A stretch of 64,000 nt of DNA from JAXHMB01 sp034521755 (GTDB lineage: Bacteria > Bacteroidota > Rhodothermia > Balneolales > Balneolaceae). The translations under genes were made by a program, and so were the position numbers. The notes beneath the pieces are model-generated. The model saw only the letters and a list, made by a program, of their open reading frames with translations, did not search any database and was not told the origin of the DNA. Location: positions 1 through 64,000 of the forward strand of contig JAXHMB010000007.1 in the NCBI GenBank assembly GCA_034521755.1, in the 5' to 3' direction. Shown here piece after piece: positions 1-10,084 of the stretch. How positions within the stretch are numbered: the stretch's first letter is position 1; every line of letters begins with the position of its first letter.

Positions 1-443
1 GTTTTTTAATCTCTTCGTCATTCATGTTGCTGTCAACAAACATCGCGTCGTACTTCCAATATCGCAAGCCATTCTTCTGCGGTATAAGTTTGTCACCTTC
101 ACTTATCCATCACTTTGGTTAATACTTCTTTGGAATAAACGATATCACCGTATGCCACAATCACATCCCCTCGAGATATTCTTCAGCGCAAAATATAAAT
201 CATATTAGTAGATGCATACTTCGGATTATGGACCTTTGTAATCTGGATCTCGAATCTCTTCTTCCAAATAGCCGGTAACCACAACAATATTTTCAATGCC
301 CGCCTCGGTTAATACATCCAACTGATGATTTAAAATAGGTTTCCCGGCTATCTCAACCATGCACTTGGGAGTATCATCTGTAATGGGACGTCAGTCTTGT
401 CCCTTGTCCCGCCGCTAAAATAATAGCCGTATAATCTACTCAT
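1..443 (-). pseudogene. Cj1416-like cytidylyltransferase, frameshifted, cut by left edge
   Basis: Reading the minus strand and joining frames gives an N-terminus with the nucleotidyltransferase signature AAGQGTRL, then PKCMVEIAGKPI, a VVVTGYLEEE stretch and an AYGDIVYS stretch. This is typical of LicC/phosphocholine-cytidylyltransferase-like enzymes, which also include CTP:phosphoglutamine cytidylyltransferase (Cj1416). The ATG is at 441-443; one extra base right after it already breaks the frame, and several more indels follow. The gene runs off the left edge. It starts 8 nt after the amidotransferase-like gene stops, so they look co-transcribed. Function by neighbourhood: it would activate phosphoglutamine with CTP. 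A plain sugar or choline nucleotidyltransferase is the alternative. Confidence 0.6.
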
Positions 444-450
444 TATATAT

Positions 451-1108
451 CTAACTTCTTTTGAAAAAATTAATATCTGATTTTCGAAAACTCGGATATC
501 GCTCCGGATGCCACATCATTCCAAAAATATTGTACTGCTGATGCTGAAAGGCCTCTACCTGTTCTTCATATTTTGCTGTAGGTTTTAACTGTTCAGCTAA
601 ATCCCTTTCAAAAATACCCAAACCGATGGTAAGAGTTTACGGTATTGGAACTGCCATAAATCTGTTTCCACTCTACATCCGTAAATTGAACGTTATGATC
701 GTTGGCTACATGAATGTCGCTCTCAACTTCATTCTGCTTTCCCTGGGAAATACGCATTTATAGATTGCAGCCTCTGCAAACGCCAATCACCGGTTTTTCT
801 TCTTTATGGCCCACTCTAAAATCGCTTGTTCGGTTTTGTCTCTCTCATAAGCTACATCATCTTCTTGGATCGTTTTTCCCCTTAACAGTTCCTTCCAAAA
901 AGACCAACATTGTTACCTCCCGAAAAATAAATCCTTCTACATCTAAGTCCTCAATATAATCTGTTAGGTCCTGCAGTTTATTTGGTATAGGTAACAGCCT
1001 AAAACCTACCTTTTGAGCAAAATCATACCAGCGTTGATCCAACATGTCTCTTCGCTCGTCAATATCTTCGAAATAAACCACCCGCTGTGTTATGCCAATT
1101 CGTTTCAT
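451..1108 (-). pseudogene. Class I glutamine amidotransferase-like hydrolase (peptidase C26 / Cj1417-like), frameshifted
   Basis: Begins MKRIGITQRV at 1108. Joined frames show the family features in order: GGNNVGLF, a helix with EQAILEWA, the nucleophile elbow GVCRG, an HVANDHNVQF stretch, NSYHRFG, and a weakly readable C-terminal segment where MWHPE is expected. This is the gamma-glutamyl-GABA hydrolase (peptidase C26) fold, whose members cleave gamma-glutamyl amides. At about 219 codons the length is right. The ATG directly follows the stop of the kinase gene (TAAATG), which suggests coupling. In the Campylobacter phosphoramidate pathway the homologue (Cj1417) releases glutamate from gamma-glutamyl-CDP-amidate. 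At least three frameshifts are present, yet catalytic motifs are intact, so base-call errors or very recent inactivation are both possible. Confidence 0.65.
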
Positions 1109-3555
1109 TTACCCGAGTACCCTAATCTGCTTGTTGTTACAGTTCAGTTCCACATTTCGGGCATCCTTCAGGCGACTGTACCACTCTTCTCCACAGCCTA
1201 TAGCGGCCGGCAGACCAAATTCTGCACAACGTATCGTCATGTGGGATGCCGCGCCACCATATTTGGTGATTAACCCTTTTATGGGATGCAGAAAAATCCA
1301 GTCATAACCGGGATCGGCCCCTTCTGTTAACACGATTTTGCCCTCAAGATCATTTTTATCCGTTATTTCTGAAAGGTCGCAAATGGGAGCGGTTATCAAC
1401 TCTGAGGTGACATAGTTAGGTTCGGCAACATTATGAACAATTACGTCCAGATCATCCGGAGAGGATCAAAATTTGAGGGGTTTCTATTTTATTTGACTCT
1501 TCATGCCATCGTTTCCCTTCCTGAATCTTTTGCTTAAGGTATATAATTGGATCTTGTGCTATCGTGAATGTATTCAGCTTAAGTATATCTTCAATAAATA
1601 AATAGGAAAGATCTTCACGCGAGAATCCATACTGTTTCTCCCCACTCAGCCAACAAATTTAAACACCGCGCTGAGATTTTTCGGTAAACTGGAACTTTGC
1701 GTATTCTCTCCCTGCCGTCGCTTTCCTGATAAAATCCAGTAGCTGTCTTGGCGAAAAAGACATTCCCATGGCATTAATTTCCTGCTCAATAGCTTCAAGG
1801 GTTTTCTCATCAAACAGAAAATTCTTTCGTCTCCGCTATCTTCGTCAATCGAAGCACTCTTATTACTGTTGTTTGTACCTTCAGGAAAATAATGTTCTCG
1901 GTTTTTCCCCGTAGCTATAGGACGTAATATCATCAGAGCCCGGCGCAAGTGCCGTATTTGCTCAGAAAATCCTGCAGGGAATAATCGCCGGCAAGCACCC
2001 GATCCATATCATCAACCAGCGTTCCGGCAACCGTTTCGATAGAATTTAGAAACCGATCTTTCTGCTCTTCGGTCATAATTCCTTTCTGAACAAAGCCTCG
2101 AAGCATGGAAGAAGCAATAAACCCATATCGGGCCAAGATCCAAGAACGGTACGGTCCCTTTTTCAATACAATCATCCAACAGCAGATTTATGAGGGAAGG
2201 AATTTCTTGCTTATCAAAATCAGACGCCAGCAAAGATTCTCTTCTCGGATTTAAGGATTCCGTCTGATCAATAAGGCTCATCAATAGGCAGATGCTTGCC
2301 TGTAATAGCATCTCGGTAAGAACTCTCTAGTTTTTCTTTTAATTCGCTAATTTCCTGTTCGGAAAAATTATCCTCCTTCAATCTTTCGCAATGCTTATCA
2401 ATATCGGGCGTATAACAGGTGAGTACTATTTCAAACTCTACCTTGTCATGAAGATGCGGATTTTTTTGTAATCGCCTTATATAATGGTTTACCAATTTGT
2501 CAGCAAATTTTGGGGATAATCCTTCTGGGAATTAAGTTATTAAAACTATTTCTGGCGTCTATATAGGGATGACCGCCAATACAAAACAGCAACTTTTCAG
2601 GAGAAGGATTATGATATCCCATCTTTCCCCGGGCATTTCTCCACGCCGAATCCGTAATTAAATACTCGATATAAGGAAACAGCCAACGGGTTAGGTCGCA
2701 CCCCGATCATTTCGGCCGGGTTCCAATCAGGCATATCTGCTCAGCACCGTAGTATCCCCATAGAGTGAGGATATGAACGGCACCTACTGCTAATTTTTTG
2801 TTTCGCCTCTGCTATTCGCTTATCAAAATCCGCAATCTCAGACATGCCCGTATGGGTAGTAATCGGACGAACCTGAACAATATACAACTCATCCGATCCG
2901 GTGAGGACAAACTCAATATCCAGTGAGGAATAGCCGGTAATAGTTTCAAGCTCATCCATTGCATCTATCACCCGACAAATACGCTCATCATCCGGAGTCG
3001 ACTCTCCTTCCTTATATACAGTAACGGATTTTGATTCTGCGGTGCTCCCGAGGTAATCGTATCCGTTCTGTTTGATACATCGTCATAATTTACCAGATAA
3101 TAGGGTGCTACCTTTCTCAAGGTGCCGGGAAAAAGCTACGCCACTCATCGGCAACATCCGAAATAAAGCGGCTGTACTAAAATTTGATTATCACCATTAT
3201 AACTACCCGATCCATTGTTCCTGAACCCGCTAATAACTTCTTCTATGGCTTTCTCCAAAGCTTCTTCATCATCAGCGGTTACATCAGCCACGCTCAGAAA
3301 GGCCCCTGCCTGGGAATCATCCCAAGAATCCTCTTCCAGCGAGCTGCTTCGGACAATTAGGTTCTTTCCTAAAAACTTCTGTTGGATATTCTCAATAATC
3401 CTTGAACGATCGTTTTCCCAATCTTTCAAAGGAAAGTGAATTTGATCACAGATCTTGGATTTCTGAACAAACGGCTTAATTCGATCCAGTGTTTCGGCCT
3501 TTGTCCCAAAAACGAATTTCGCTAAATCAGCTTTTGGGTATCCAGTTCCGCCCAC
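1109..3555 (-). pseudogene. PEP-synthase-like kinase, probable L-glutamine kinase (Cj1418-like), frameshifted
   Basis: Fragments in several frames line up as one protein of about 810 residues. The N-terminal part carries the ATP-grasp/PPDK_N features LIVRSSSLEEDSWDDSQAG, ILVQPL, and DIEFVLTGSDELYIVQVRP. The C-terminal part has the swivelling phosphohistidine domain, KYGGAASHMTIRCAE, with the phospho-accepting His. The middle is a long helical region. Length, domain order and neighbours fit the L-glutamine kinase of phosphoramidate capsule synthesis better than PEP synthase, which has an extra C-terminal PEP-binding barrel. The start is uncertain: the 5' end overlaps the preceding nucleotidyltransferase and a GTG at 3555 is the first candidate. 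Many indels interrupt the frame. Confidence 0.6.
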
Positions 3556-4256
3556 AGGCCACTATGGTCATAGATAGAAACGGGTGTATCCCATTTGGTT
3601 TGAATCAAGCGCAATGAAGGTGCGTCAAGCTATCCTGATTTGACAATTGATTGCTTTCACCGGTCTCGTTAAAAAACAATATCATTGATCTTTTTGGCGA
3701 TATCTCCTCCTTATGAAACGTCAATCCGGAAAACTGGCCGTCAGCCTGCTCCGGCGAAATAGACTGCCGTCCCAACTTGTTGTACCGTCCCATCGTTAGC
3801 AATCACCTTCTCGGCTTGAATGACTGCAGTTGGCGATTTCGGACTCGCGCTCCCTGCCAACGTCCGATCTAGTACCGATGGTTACTGGTGTCGTTCGCTG
3901 CAGAATTTGTTTAAACACCGGACCGGGCGAAAAGATCGTATCGGCATAGGTCAGCAGAATATCTCCTCCTTTCCATGACTCCATGGCATATCGAAGGGAT
4001 CCGATGACATGAGTTTCTTCCCACTTGGGATTTACGAGCATAATGGAGTTCTGGATATCGGTTTATATTTCGTTCTACCTGGTACCCTCCAACAAAATGG
4101 TATTTGATCATTGGATATACCAGACTTATGAAGTGCATTCAAAGTCCAATCAATACACGTTGTCCTTTAATACAATTTTCCTAAAACTAATTGCGCATCA
4201 TCCACTGCGGTAATGCACTACTAGTTACGAGCTGCACCAAAAATAAATACCTGCAT
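3522..4256 (-). pseudogene. NTP transferase (sugar/alditol nucleotidyltransferase-like), frameshifted
   Basis: Starts MQVFIFGAAR at 4256. Joined frames show RVLIDWTLNALHKSGI, a GGYQVERNI stretch, NPKWEETHVIGSLRYAMES, and GDILLTYADTIFSP, where TYADTIF is the metal-binding aspartate loop of GT-A-fold nucleotidyltransferases. The C-terminal part (AVYFAGAG, GLTFHKEEIS, DSLTHL, TKWDTPVSIYDHSGLWAEL) closes the domain at a TAG at 3522-3524. About 245 codons. It lies directly upstream of the putative glutamine kinase and overlaps its 5' end, so it is probably the first gene of that operon. Substrate unknown. The frame is broken near 4225, 4160, 3905, 3800 and 3640. Confidence 0.5.
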
Positions 4257-4428
4257 ATAATAAAAAGTAGATTAGTGATTTCTAATCTAAATTAATATTA
4301 GATATAACTCAATTAAGTCGTAATAAAATTTGATCCTGAATGAACTGAGCCCAAATATCACTATAAATTAACTACTAAGATCTGAACTTGATGATAAATA
4401 TTTACTTAGAAAAATAAAACCAGATGAA
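4257..4428. other. AT-rich spacer, no gene seen
   Basis: This very AT-rich gap separates the first Wzz-like gene from the putative phosphoramidate operon. I see no reading frame or strong hairpin. It is a plausible place for the operon promoter on the minus strand, but no clear TTG/TAnnTTTG pair could be fixed. Confidence 0.3.
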
Positions 4429-5576
4429 CTAATAAACCCGTAACCCTAGACAAAGAATTAATACAAATCTAACATTTGGGGAACTCTTTTCTATAGGCAC
4501 ACTTACCGGCTGCAAGTACCGAAAGCACAGGCGTTTCCTCCTGCAGGTCCAGCTTCGCCTGTTCCTGACGCTGTGAAAGAGAGTAATAAAGATTAAACGT
4601 TAAATCATACTGCGATTGCAGCTCCTGCTCGCGACTCTGTGCCTTAGCCGTAGCCAGGTTCTGGTTGCTATCCGAAACTCTGCCAGCCTGTTTTGTGCTT
4701 CCTCAAATCGTTTCTTAGCTTCTTGCACCTGCTCTTGCACAAACTGTAGGTTCCGTCGTGCTTTTTCGGTACGGTATTCCTTTACCTGTTCTTTCAAAAG
4801 CTCGTATGTCCTGCCCACCGATTTCAGCCGCAGCCTGTGGATCTGGGAATTCACTGATTAATGCTAATAAGCCCGTTTCTTCATCCACTGAAACAGATAA
4901 TCGCTCACGCAACGTTTCTCACCGTTTCCATCTGCTTTTTCAGATAATGACAAAACCACCTCACGATCTATCTTTTGAGGCAGCGGACGATCTTCCTGCT
5001 CTTCTTTAAATAATTCGATAATTTGCACTGGCAAACCAATGGTAAACTGCTCAATATAAACCAGCACCGATGGAGAATATATCTTATCAAAGAAGACGTG
5101 CACCGTAGCTGAAGTGTCGTACTCCGAGAAATAAACTTCCGTATTCATCAGCTCTATCAGATAGGGCAGGCTCTGCACAATATTCGGGTAGATTTTAGGA
5201 GGGACGGTACCATCTTGCCCGCCGCTAAAATCTGATCGCTGCTAATACCCAGCATGCCTCCATACTGTTGCAACAGTCCACTTGTCCCACCTTGCTGAGA
5301 TTGCGTTTCGGGCATAAGCGTAGCACTAGTAGAATATTCTTTAGGCGCCAAAAGAGAGATCAGCAGACCCAATACCAAAAATGCCCCGGTAATTTTGGCG
5401 ATGAGTTCGCGATCTTTCCAGAAGGTATGCGCCAACTCGATGAAGTCAATTTCATCTTCTTCAATGGATCGGTAACCGTATTCGTGCGCGGGTCCGTAGC
5501 AACCTTGCGGTGGTGGATTTTGGGATCCTTCGCCCTTGCTGCAGGTTGGTGATTGTCTATGTCGTTCTTCGCTCAT
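4429..5576 (-). pseudogene. Wzz/Etk-type chain-length determinant protein, copy 1, frameshifted
   Basis: Starts MSEERHRQ at 5576. An acidic segment EEDEIDFIEL is followed by a transmembrane helix (ITGAFLVLGLLISLLAP) and the YSTSATLMPE element typical of Wzz-family N-termini. A periplasmic coiled coil follows (EQVQEAKKRFEEAQNRLAEFR, AQSREQELQSQYDL), then ETPVLSVL at the base of the second membrane helix. The C-terminus is disturbed: after PVSVP the reading frame gives only a short hydrophobic stretch before a stop. At least four frameshifts are visible (about 5170, 4900, 4690, 4530). Wzz proteins set polysaccharide chain length in the inner membrane. A clearly related copy lies at 8847-10041 on the other side of the rfb genes. 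Confidence 0.65.
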
Positions 5577-5631
5577 TTGACCGATTTAATTCATTATACA
5601 ACTATTTAATATTACTGATTTTCAATAATAC

Positions 5632-6163
5632 TTACGTAATGATACTTTCAAAGGAGAGAAGTTTTTTATCTTTTTTAGAAACTATAGGACTTTTAAAAGG
5701 CCAATCTATTTCAAGAGAAGGATCATTCCATATTAACCCGCCCTCATCATCAGGATGATAATATTCCGAACACTTATAATTAAAATCAGCCACTTCCGAA
5801 AGAACACAAAACCCATGCGCAAAACCCGGAGGTACATACATCTGTAAGTGGTTTTGATCACTTAGCTCCTTGCCATACCACTCTCCAAATGTCTCTGAAT
5901 TCGGCCGAATATCAACTGCTACGTCAAAAACCTTGCCCCTACGTACACTTACCAACTTACCCCTGGGGGTGCTCTTTTTGAAAATGAAGTCCACGAAGTA
6001 TCCTTCTGAATCGGGACCAGTTGTCTTGAACAAACTCTTCCTCAATCCCTATCTCTTGATATCGTTCTTTCTGCCAGGTTTCAAGGAAGAAACCTCGTTC
6101 ATCTTCATAAACATCCGGCTTTATAACCAATAATCCCGGTAAAGGCTCTTCTATAACTTCCAT
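5632..6163 (-). pseudogene. rfbC: dTDP-4-dehydrorhamnose 3,5-epimerase, one frameshift
   Basis: Starts MEVIEEPLPGLLVI at 6163. Family motifs in order: DERGFFLETW, QDNWSR, LRGLHFQKEHPQG (with the catalytic His), KLVSVRRGKVFDVAVDIR, YVPPGFAHGFCVLSE, YHPDDEGGLIWNDP. At about 177 codons the length is normal. The only break is at about 5955, in a C4/G5 homopolymer between EHPQG and KLVSV; all catalytic residues are otherwise present. The enzyme epimerises dTDP-4-keto-6-deoxyglucose on the way to dTDP-L-rhamnose. It sits 11 nt downstream of rfbA in the same direction. A homopolymer length error is the simplest explanation of the break. Confidence 0.85.
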
Positions 6164-6174
6164 TTATTTAAACA

Positions 6175-7151
6175 TCAAGGGTTAAGGTTAAAATTCGAGG
6201 TCATTTTAGAACATGGTCGAAAGTCTGAAAGTCCAAGGTCGCAATTTTGACATTTAGCCTCAGTTAGCTTTCGAAGCGCCCTGCGACTTTCAACAAGTTC
6301 AATAAGATATTCTCCGTACCCGCTCTTGATCAATGGCTGGGCAAGTTCTTCAAGTTGTCCACTATCTATATATCCCATTCTCCATGCCACTTCTTCAGGT
6401 GAAGCTATTTTTAATCCTTGACGATCCTCAATGGTTTGTACAAAATTTGAAGCCTGTAGCATAGATTCATGCGTTCCAGTATCAAGCCAAGCCGTACCGA
6501 CGGCCCATTAATTCTACGGTCAACTCATTTTCATTTAAGTAGATCTTATTGAGATCTGTAATTTCGAGTTCACCACGTTCAGAGGGTTCCAGTGTTTTAG
6601 CACGCTGCACTACTTTATTATCGTAATAATATAAACCAACAACGGCATGGTTAGATTTGGGCTCATCCGGTTTTTCTTCCAAACTCAAGGCATTTCCATC
6701 CTCATCAAATTCAACTACCCCGTATCGTTCGGGATCATGTACATAATAACCAAACACTGTTGCGCCAGATTCTAATTGGGCAGCTCTCTGTAACTTTTCA
6801 GAAAGACCCTGTCCGTAAAAAATATTATCGCCCAAAATAAGAGCTACATTATCATCACCAATAAAATCTTCGCCTATGATAAATGCTTGAGCTAATCCTT
6901 CAGGATGTCGGTTGTTCAGCATAACTAAGGGAAATCCCCCATTGTGATCCATCACCCAATAACTCTTCAAACCGTGGTAAATCTTTAGGCGTCGAAATCA
7001 CCAAGATATCATCAATTCCCGAGAGCATCAGTGTAGAAAGCGGGTAATAAATCATTGGCTTATCGTACACCGGCAATAATTGTTTACTCACTACATGGGT
7101 ATTAGGATATAACCTTGTCCCTGCGCCGCCTGCTAATATTATTCCTTTCAT
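6175..7151 (-). pseudogene. rfbA: Glucose-1-phosphate thymidylyltransferase, copy 1, frameshifted
   Basis: Starts MKGIILAGGAGTRLYP at 7151, the canonical GGxGTRLxP loop, followed by SKQLLPVYDKPMIYYPLS. A second frame continues with LAQAFIIGEDFIGDD, LILGDNIFYGQ, VVEFDEDG and EKPDEPKSNHAVVGLYYYD, and a third gives the C-terminal helices (ASNFVQTIEDRQGLKIA, GYGEYLIELVES). Breaks lie near 6905 and 6475. The C-terminus is about 35 residues longer than usual, running through RRALRKL. It makes dTDP-glucose from dTTP and glucose-1-phosphate. An intact paralogue is at 16637-17500, so a loss here could be tolerated. Confidence 0.85.
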
Positions 7152-7210
7152 TGTGTTTATTTATTTATGCTAACTTTTTATTTCACTTCTTAACTGTTTC
7201 AATATCCATC

Positions 7211-7320
7211 AACGTTTGAAAGATGTTCGAATGTAAATGTTCGAAGGCTTAAGGTCTATGAAGTCAAAGGTCTTTAAGTAGTAGATTTCTAACTTTAGAC
7301 ATTAGACTTTCAGACTTTGG
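7211..7320. repeat. Heptad-type array downstream of the first S23 gene
   Basis: Between rfbA and the S23 gene the top strand carries degenerate units near a 7-nt period, for example GTTCGAA-TGTAAAT-GTTCGAA-GGCTTAA-GGTCTAT. The opposite-strand array at 7726-7761 contains the related word GTCGAAT, so the two flank the S23 gene as inverted arms. This arm is less regular than those at 16-18 kb. Confidence 0.5.
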
Positions 7321-7380
7321 AACTACGTATTGTAAATAATTTCCAGTTCATTAACTTGGTCATTACTGCCATTCAAATAG

Positions 7381-7728
7381 CTAATTTAAGCGTGATAACT
7401 TACCTGAAGAATTAATCAATTTCTTTCTAAGAGTGCCGAATTCCTTCTGGCTCATATAATTCTGATCGAATGATACATACAGTTGTGCCCGACATTCTCC
7501 GGCTGAACCTTTGGCTATTTTCAAATAACGAGCAAACTGTTTGTCAGACCCCGATTCAAAGCCTTCTGCAATATTTGACAAAATCCCAATAGCCGAACAT
7601 CGAATTTGATCCCGGAGCGCATAATCACGACTAAATTTATCTCGTTTTGTCAATTTGTAAATATCATTCACCACTTCTCGCGCAATCTTCCAGACATCTA
7701 AATCTTCAAATTTCGTTATTGTCGCCAT
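7381..7728 (-). CDS. Four-helix-bundle (S23 / 23S rRNA intervening-sequence type) protein 1
   Basis: Intact 115-residue protein beginning MATITKFEDLDVWKIARE. The family signature is complete: FEDLDVWKIAREVV in helix 1, YALRDQIRCSAIGILSNIAEGFE in helix 2, FARYLKIAKGSAGECRAQL in helix 3, and a C-terminal helix. Members (PF05635/TIGR02436) form pentameric four-helix bundles and were first seen in insertions of 23S rRNA genes; their function is unknown. It interrupts the rfbB-rfbA gene order. The start codon lies inside a heptad, GTCTATG. This is one of few intact frames in the first 10 kb. Confidence 0.9.
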   Translation of the reverse strand: MATITKFEDLDVWKIAREVVNDIYKLTKRDKFSRDYALRDQIRCSAIGILSNIAEGFESGSDKQFARYLKIAKGSAGECRAQLYVSFDQNYMSQKEFGTLRKKLINSSGKLSRLN

Positions 7729-7761
7729 AGACTTTCAACTTTTGACCTACAGACATTCGAC
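7726..7761 (-). repeat. Heptad array containing the S23-1 start codon
   Basis: Read on the minus strand the units are GTCGAAT, GTCTGTAG, GTCAAAA, GTTGAAA, GTCTATG: four heptads and one octad in a row. The ATG of the S23 gene is the last three bases of the final unit. This is the upstream arm of the pair whose downstream arm is at 7211-7320. Confidence 0.65.
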
Positions 7762-7764
7762 ACT

Positions 7765-8816
7765 TTAGGCTCTTCCCAATCGTCCCAAATCATAATTATT
7801 TTCTGTTACGGCCTCACACCAATCGATGTTATCCAGATACCACTGTACGGTTTTCTTAATACCGCTTTCAAATGTTTCTTCTGGTTTCCATCCCAGTTCA
7901 TTTTCAATCTTGGAAGCGTCAATCGCATACCGAAAATCGTGGCCGGGTCGATCCGTTACAAAAGTAATTTGCTCTTCATAATTACCTTTATCTTTAGGCT
8001 CCAGTTCATCCAATATTGAACAAATCGTTTTAACTACTTGGATGTTCTGCTTCTCATTGTGTCCGCCAATATTATAAGTTTCACCTGACTTTACCTTCTT
8101 GAATAACCTTATAAAGTGCTCGTGCGTGATCATCTACATACAGCCAGTCCCGTACGTTTGTACCATCCCCATAGACAGGAATATCTTTCCTTGTAGTGCT
8201 TTTAAGATTACAACAGGTATTAACTTTTCAGGAAACTGATATGGCCCATAGTTATTTGAACAGTTGGTAATTAATATTGGAAAATCATAGGTATGATACC
8301 AAGCTCTTACAATATGATCTGAAGAAGCTTTGCTGGCAGAATAGGGAGACCGGGATCATAAGGAGTCGTTTCTTTAAAGAACCCTTCATCTCCCAACTCT
8401 CCATACACTTCATCTGTGGAAACATGAAGAAAACGAAACTTCTCTTTCTTCTCTTGATCTAATTCTTCATAATAGCCTTTACTAATCTCAAGCAAATTAT
8501 GAGTTCCCACAATATTTGTCTGAATAAATTCAGCAGAACCGTCAATAGAGCGATCCACATGGGACTCTGCTGCTAAATGCATTACAGCATCCGGCTTATA
8601 TTTATTAAAAATATCTTTAATTGCTTTAGAATCACAGATATCAACTTGTTCAAAGTGATATCGAGTAGAATTTGCAACCTCTTCTAAGTTTTCCGTATGT
8701 CCGGCATAGGTCAACTTATCTACATTTATAATCGTATTATCAGTTTTATTAATCAAAAAACGTATTAATGCAGAACCGATAAAACCGGCACCACCGGTAA
8801 TTAAGTAGCTTTTTAT
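7765..8816 (-). pseudogene. rfbB: dTDP-glucose 4,6-dehydratase, frameshifted
   Basis: The minus strand reads SYLITGGAGFIGSALIRF (NAD-binding Gly loop) then NVDKLTYAGH, DICD, AAESHVDRSID, LHVSTDEVYGELG and the catalytic YSASKAS region in another frame. NNYGPYQFPEKLIP and GDGTNVRDWLYVDD follow, then ETYNIGGHNEKQN, VTDRPGHDFRYAID and KIENELGWKPEETFESG. All signatures of RmlB are present over about 350 codons. Breaks occur near 8345, 8200 and 8115. No ATG is visible: an ATA sits at 8814-8816 where one is expected, directly after an in-frame TGA. It converts dTDP-glucose to dTDP-4-keto-6-deoxyglucose. Confidence 0.85.
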
Positions 8817-8846
8817 TCAAATCAATACTCTATTTACAGTTAAAAT

Positions 8847-10041
8847 TTATAAATGGCTCTGGCGGACGTTGTTCCACCAATTACTCACAAGCACCCAACC
8901 CAAGGCAAACATGCCACCCAATATCCCAGAAACAATCAAAATAAGCAGTCCCGAAGTATTATCCTCCAAGCGGCACACTCACCGGTTGCAGCACCGTCAA
9001 TACCGGCGTCTCCTCCTGCAGATCCAGCTTGGCCTGCTCCAGGCGTTGGGAAAGGGAGTTGTAGAGATTGAAGGTTAAATCGTACTGCGACTGCAGCTCC
9101 TGCTCGCGGCTCTGCGCCTTGGCCGTCGCCAGGTTGATGTTGCTGTCGCGGAACTCTGCCAGCTGCTGCTGGGCCTGCTCGAAGCGTTTGCGCGCTTCCT
9201 CCACCTGTCCCCGTACAAACTCTAAATTCCGCCGCGCTTTTCGGTGCGATATTCCTTTACCTGCTTCTTCAGCAGTCCGATGCCGATTTTTGAAATTTCC
9301 GCCGCTGCCTGCGGATCGGGAAATTCACCGCTCAGCGTCAACACGCCTGTTTCCTGGTCCACCGATACCCGCAACCGCTCCCTCAAGTTTTTCAACCGTT
9401 TCCATCTGTTCTTCGGAAAGCGATAAGTACCGCTTCGCGATCCACCGTTTGGGGCAGCGGACGTACTTCCTCCTTCTTCCTTAAACAATCCAATTACTTC
9501 TCCGCGGTAGCCAATGGTAAACTGTCTCGAATATCCCAATACCAAGGAGCATGAATTTCATTAAAAAGTCGTGTACGGTAGCCGTGGTGTCGTATTTCGA
9601 GAAATAGACTTCGGTACTCATCAGCTCGATCTGGTAGGGCAGGCTTTGTACAATATTTGGGATAAAGCTGCGGGGATGCCGCCCTCTTGTCCGCCTGACA
9701 AACCACTGCCTCCGATGCCCAACAGTCCGCCGTACTGCTGCAGCAAACCGCCTTGCGCCTGCCCTGCGAAGACCGGATCTCCGGCATCAGGGTTGCTTCG
9801 GTAGATATTCATCCGGGCTGAGCAGGGCAATCAGCAGTCCCAGTACCAGGAATGCCCCGGTAATTTTGGCAATGAGGATGCGTTGGCTCCAGAAGGTCTG
9901 AAAGAGTTCTATGAGGTCTATTTCGTCTTCTTCGTGATGGTAGGCATAGCCTTCGGCGGGGACCAGCCGGTATTCCTGTATGGGGAAGTCTTTGGGTGAG
10001 CCTTTGGGGTGGTGCTGGGTCGTTATGGTTTCGTTGCTCAG
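8847..10041 (-). pseudogene. Wzz/Etk-type chain-length determinant protein, copy 2, frameshifted
   Basis: Reads SNETITTQHHPKG from a CTG at 10039-10041 (no ATG found). EEDEIDLIELFQTFW follows, then a membrane helix (ITGAFLVLGLLIALLSP), the ATLMPE element, a glycine-rich GGLLQQYGGLLG loop, SGEFPDPQAAAEI, a coiled coil (EEARKRFEQAQQQLAEFR), ETPVLTVLQPVSVPL and a complete C-terminal membrane helix (SGLLILIVSGILGGMFALG) ending NNVRQSHL. Breaks lie near 9795, 9660, 9530, 9380, 9235 and 8963. Similar in sequence to copy 1 at protein and DNA level, in the same orientation, so the two form a direct repeat around rfbBAC. Confidence 0.65.
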
Positions 10042-10084
10042 CTTGGGGTTAGTAGTTCGTATTATAGTTTGAAATAATTAGTAG

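Noticed and set aside
1109..3555. PEP synthase or pyruvate phosphate dikinase
   Set aside because: The C-terminal PEP-binding barrel of those enzymes is absent; the gene ends right after the phosphohistidine domain and is followed by Cj1417- and Cj1416-like genes.
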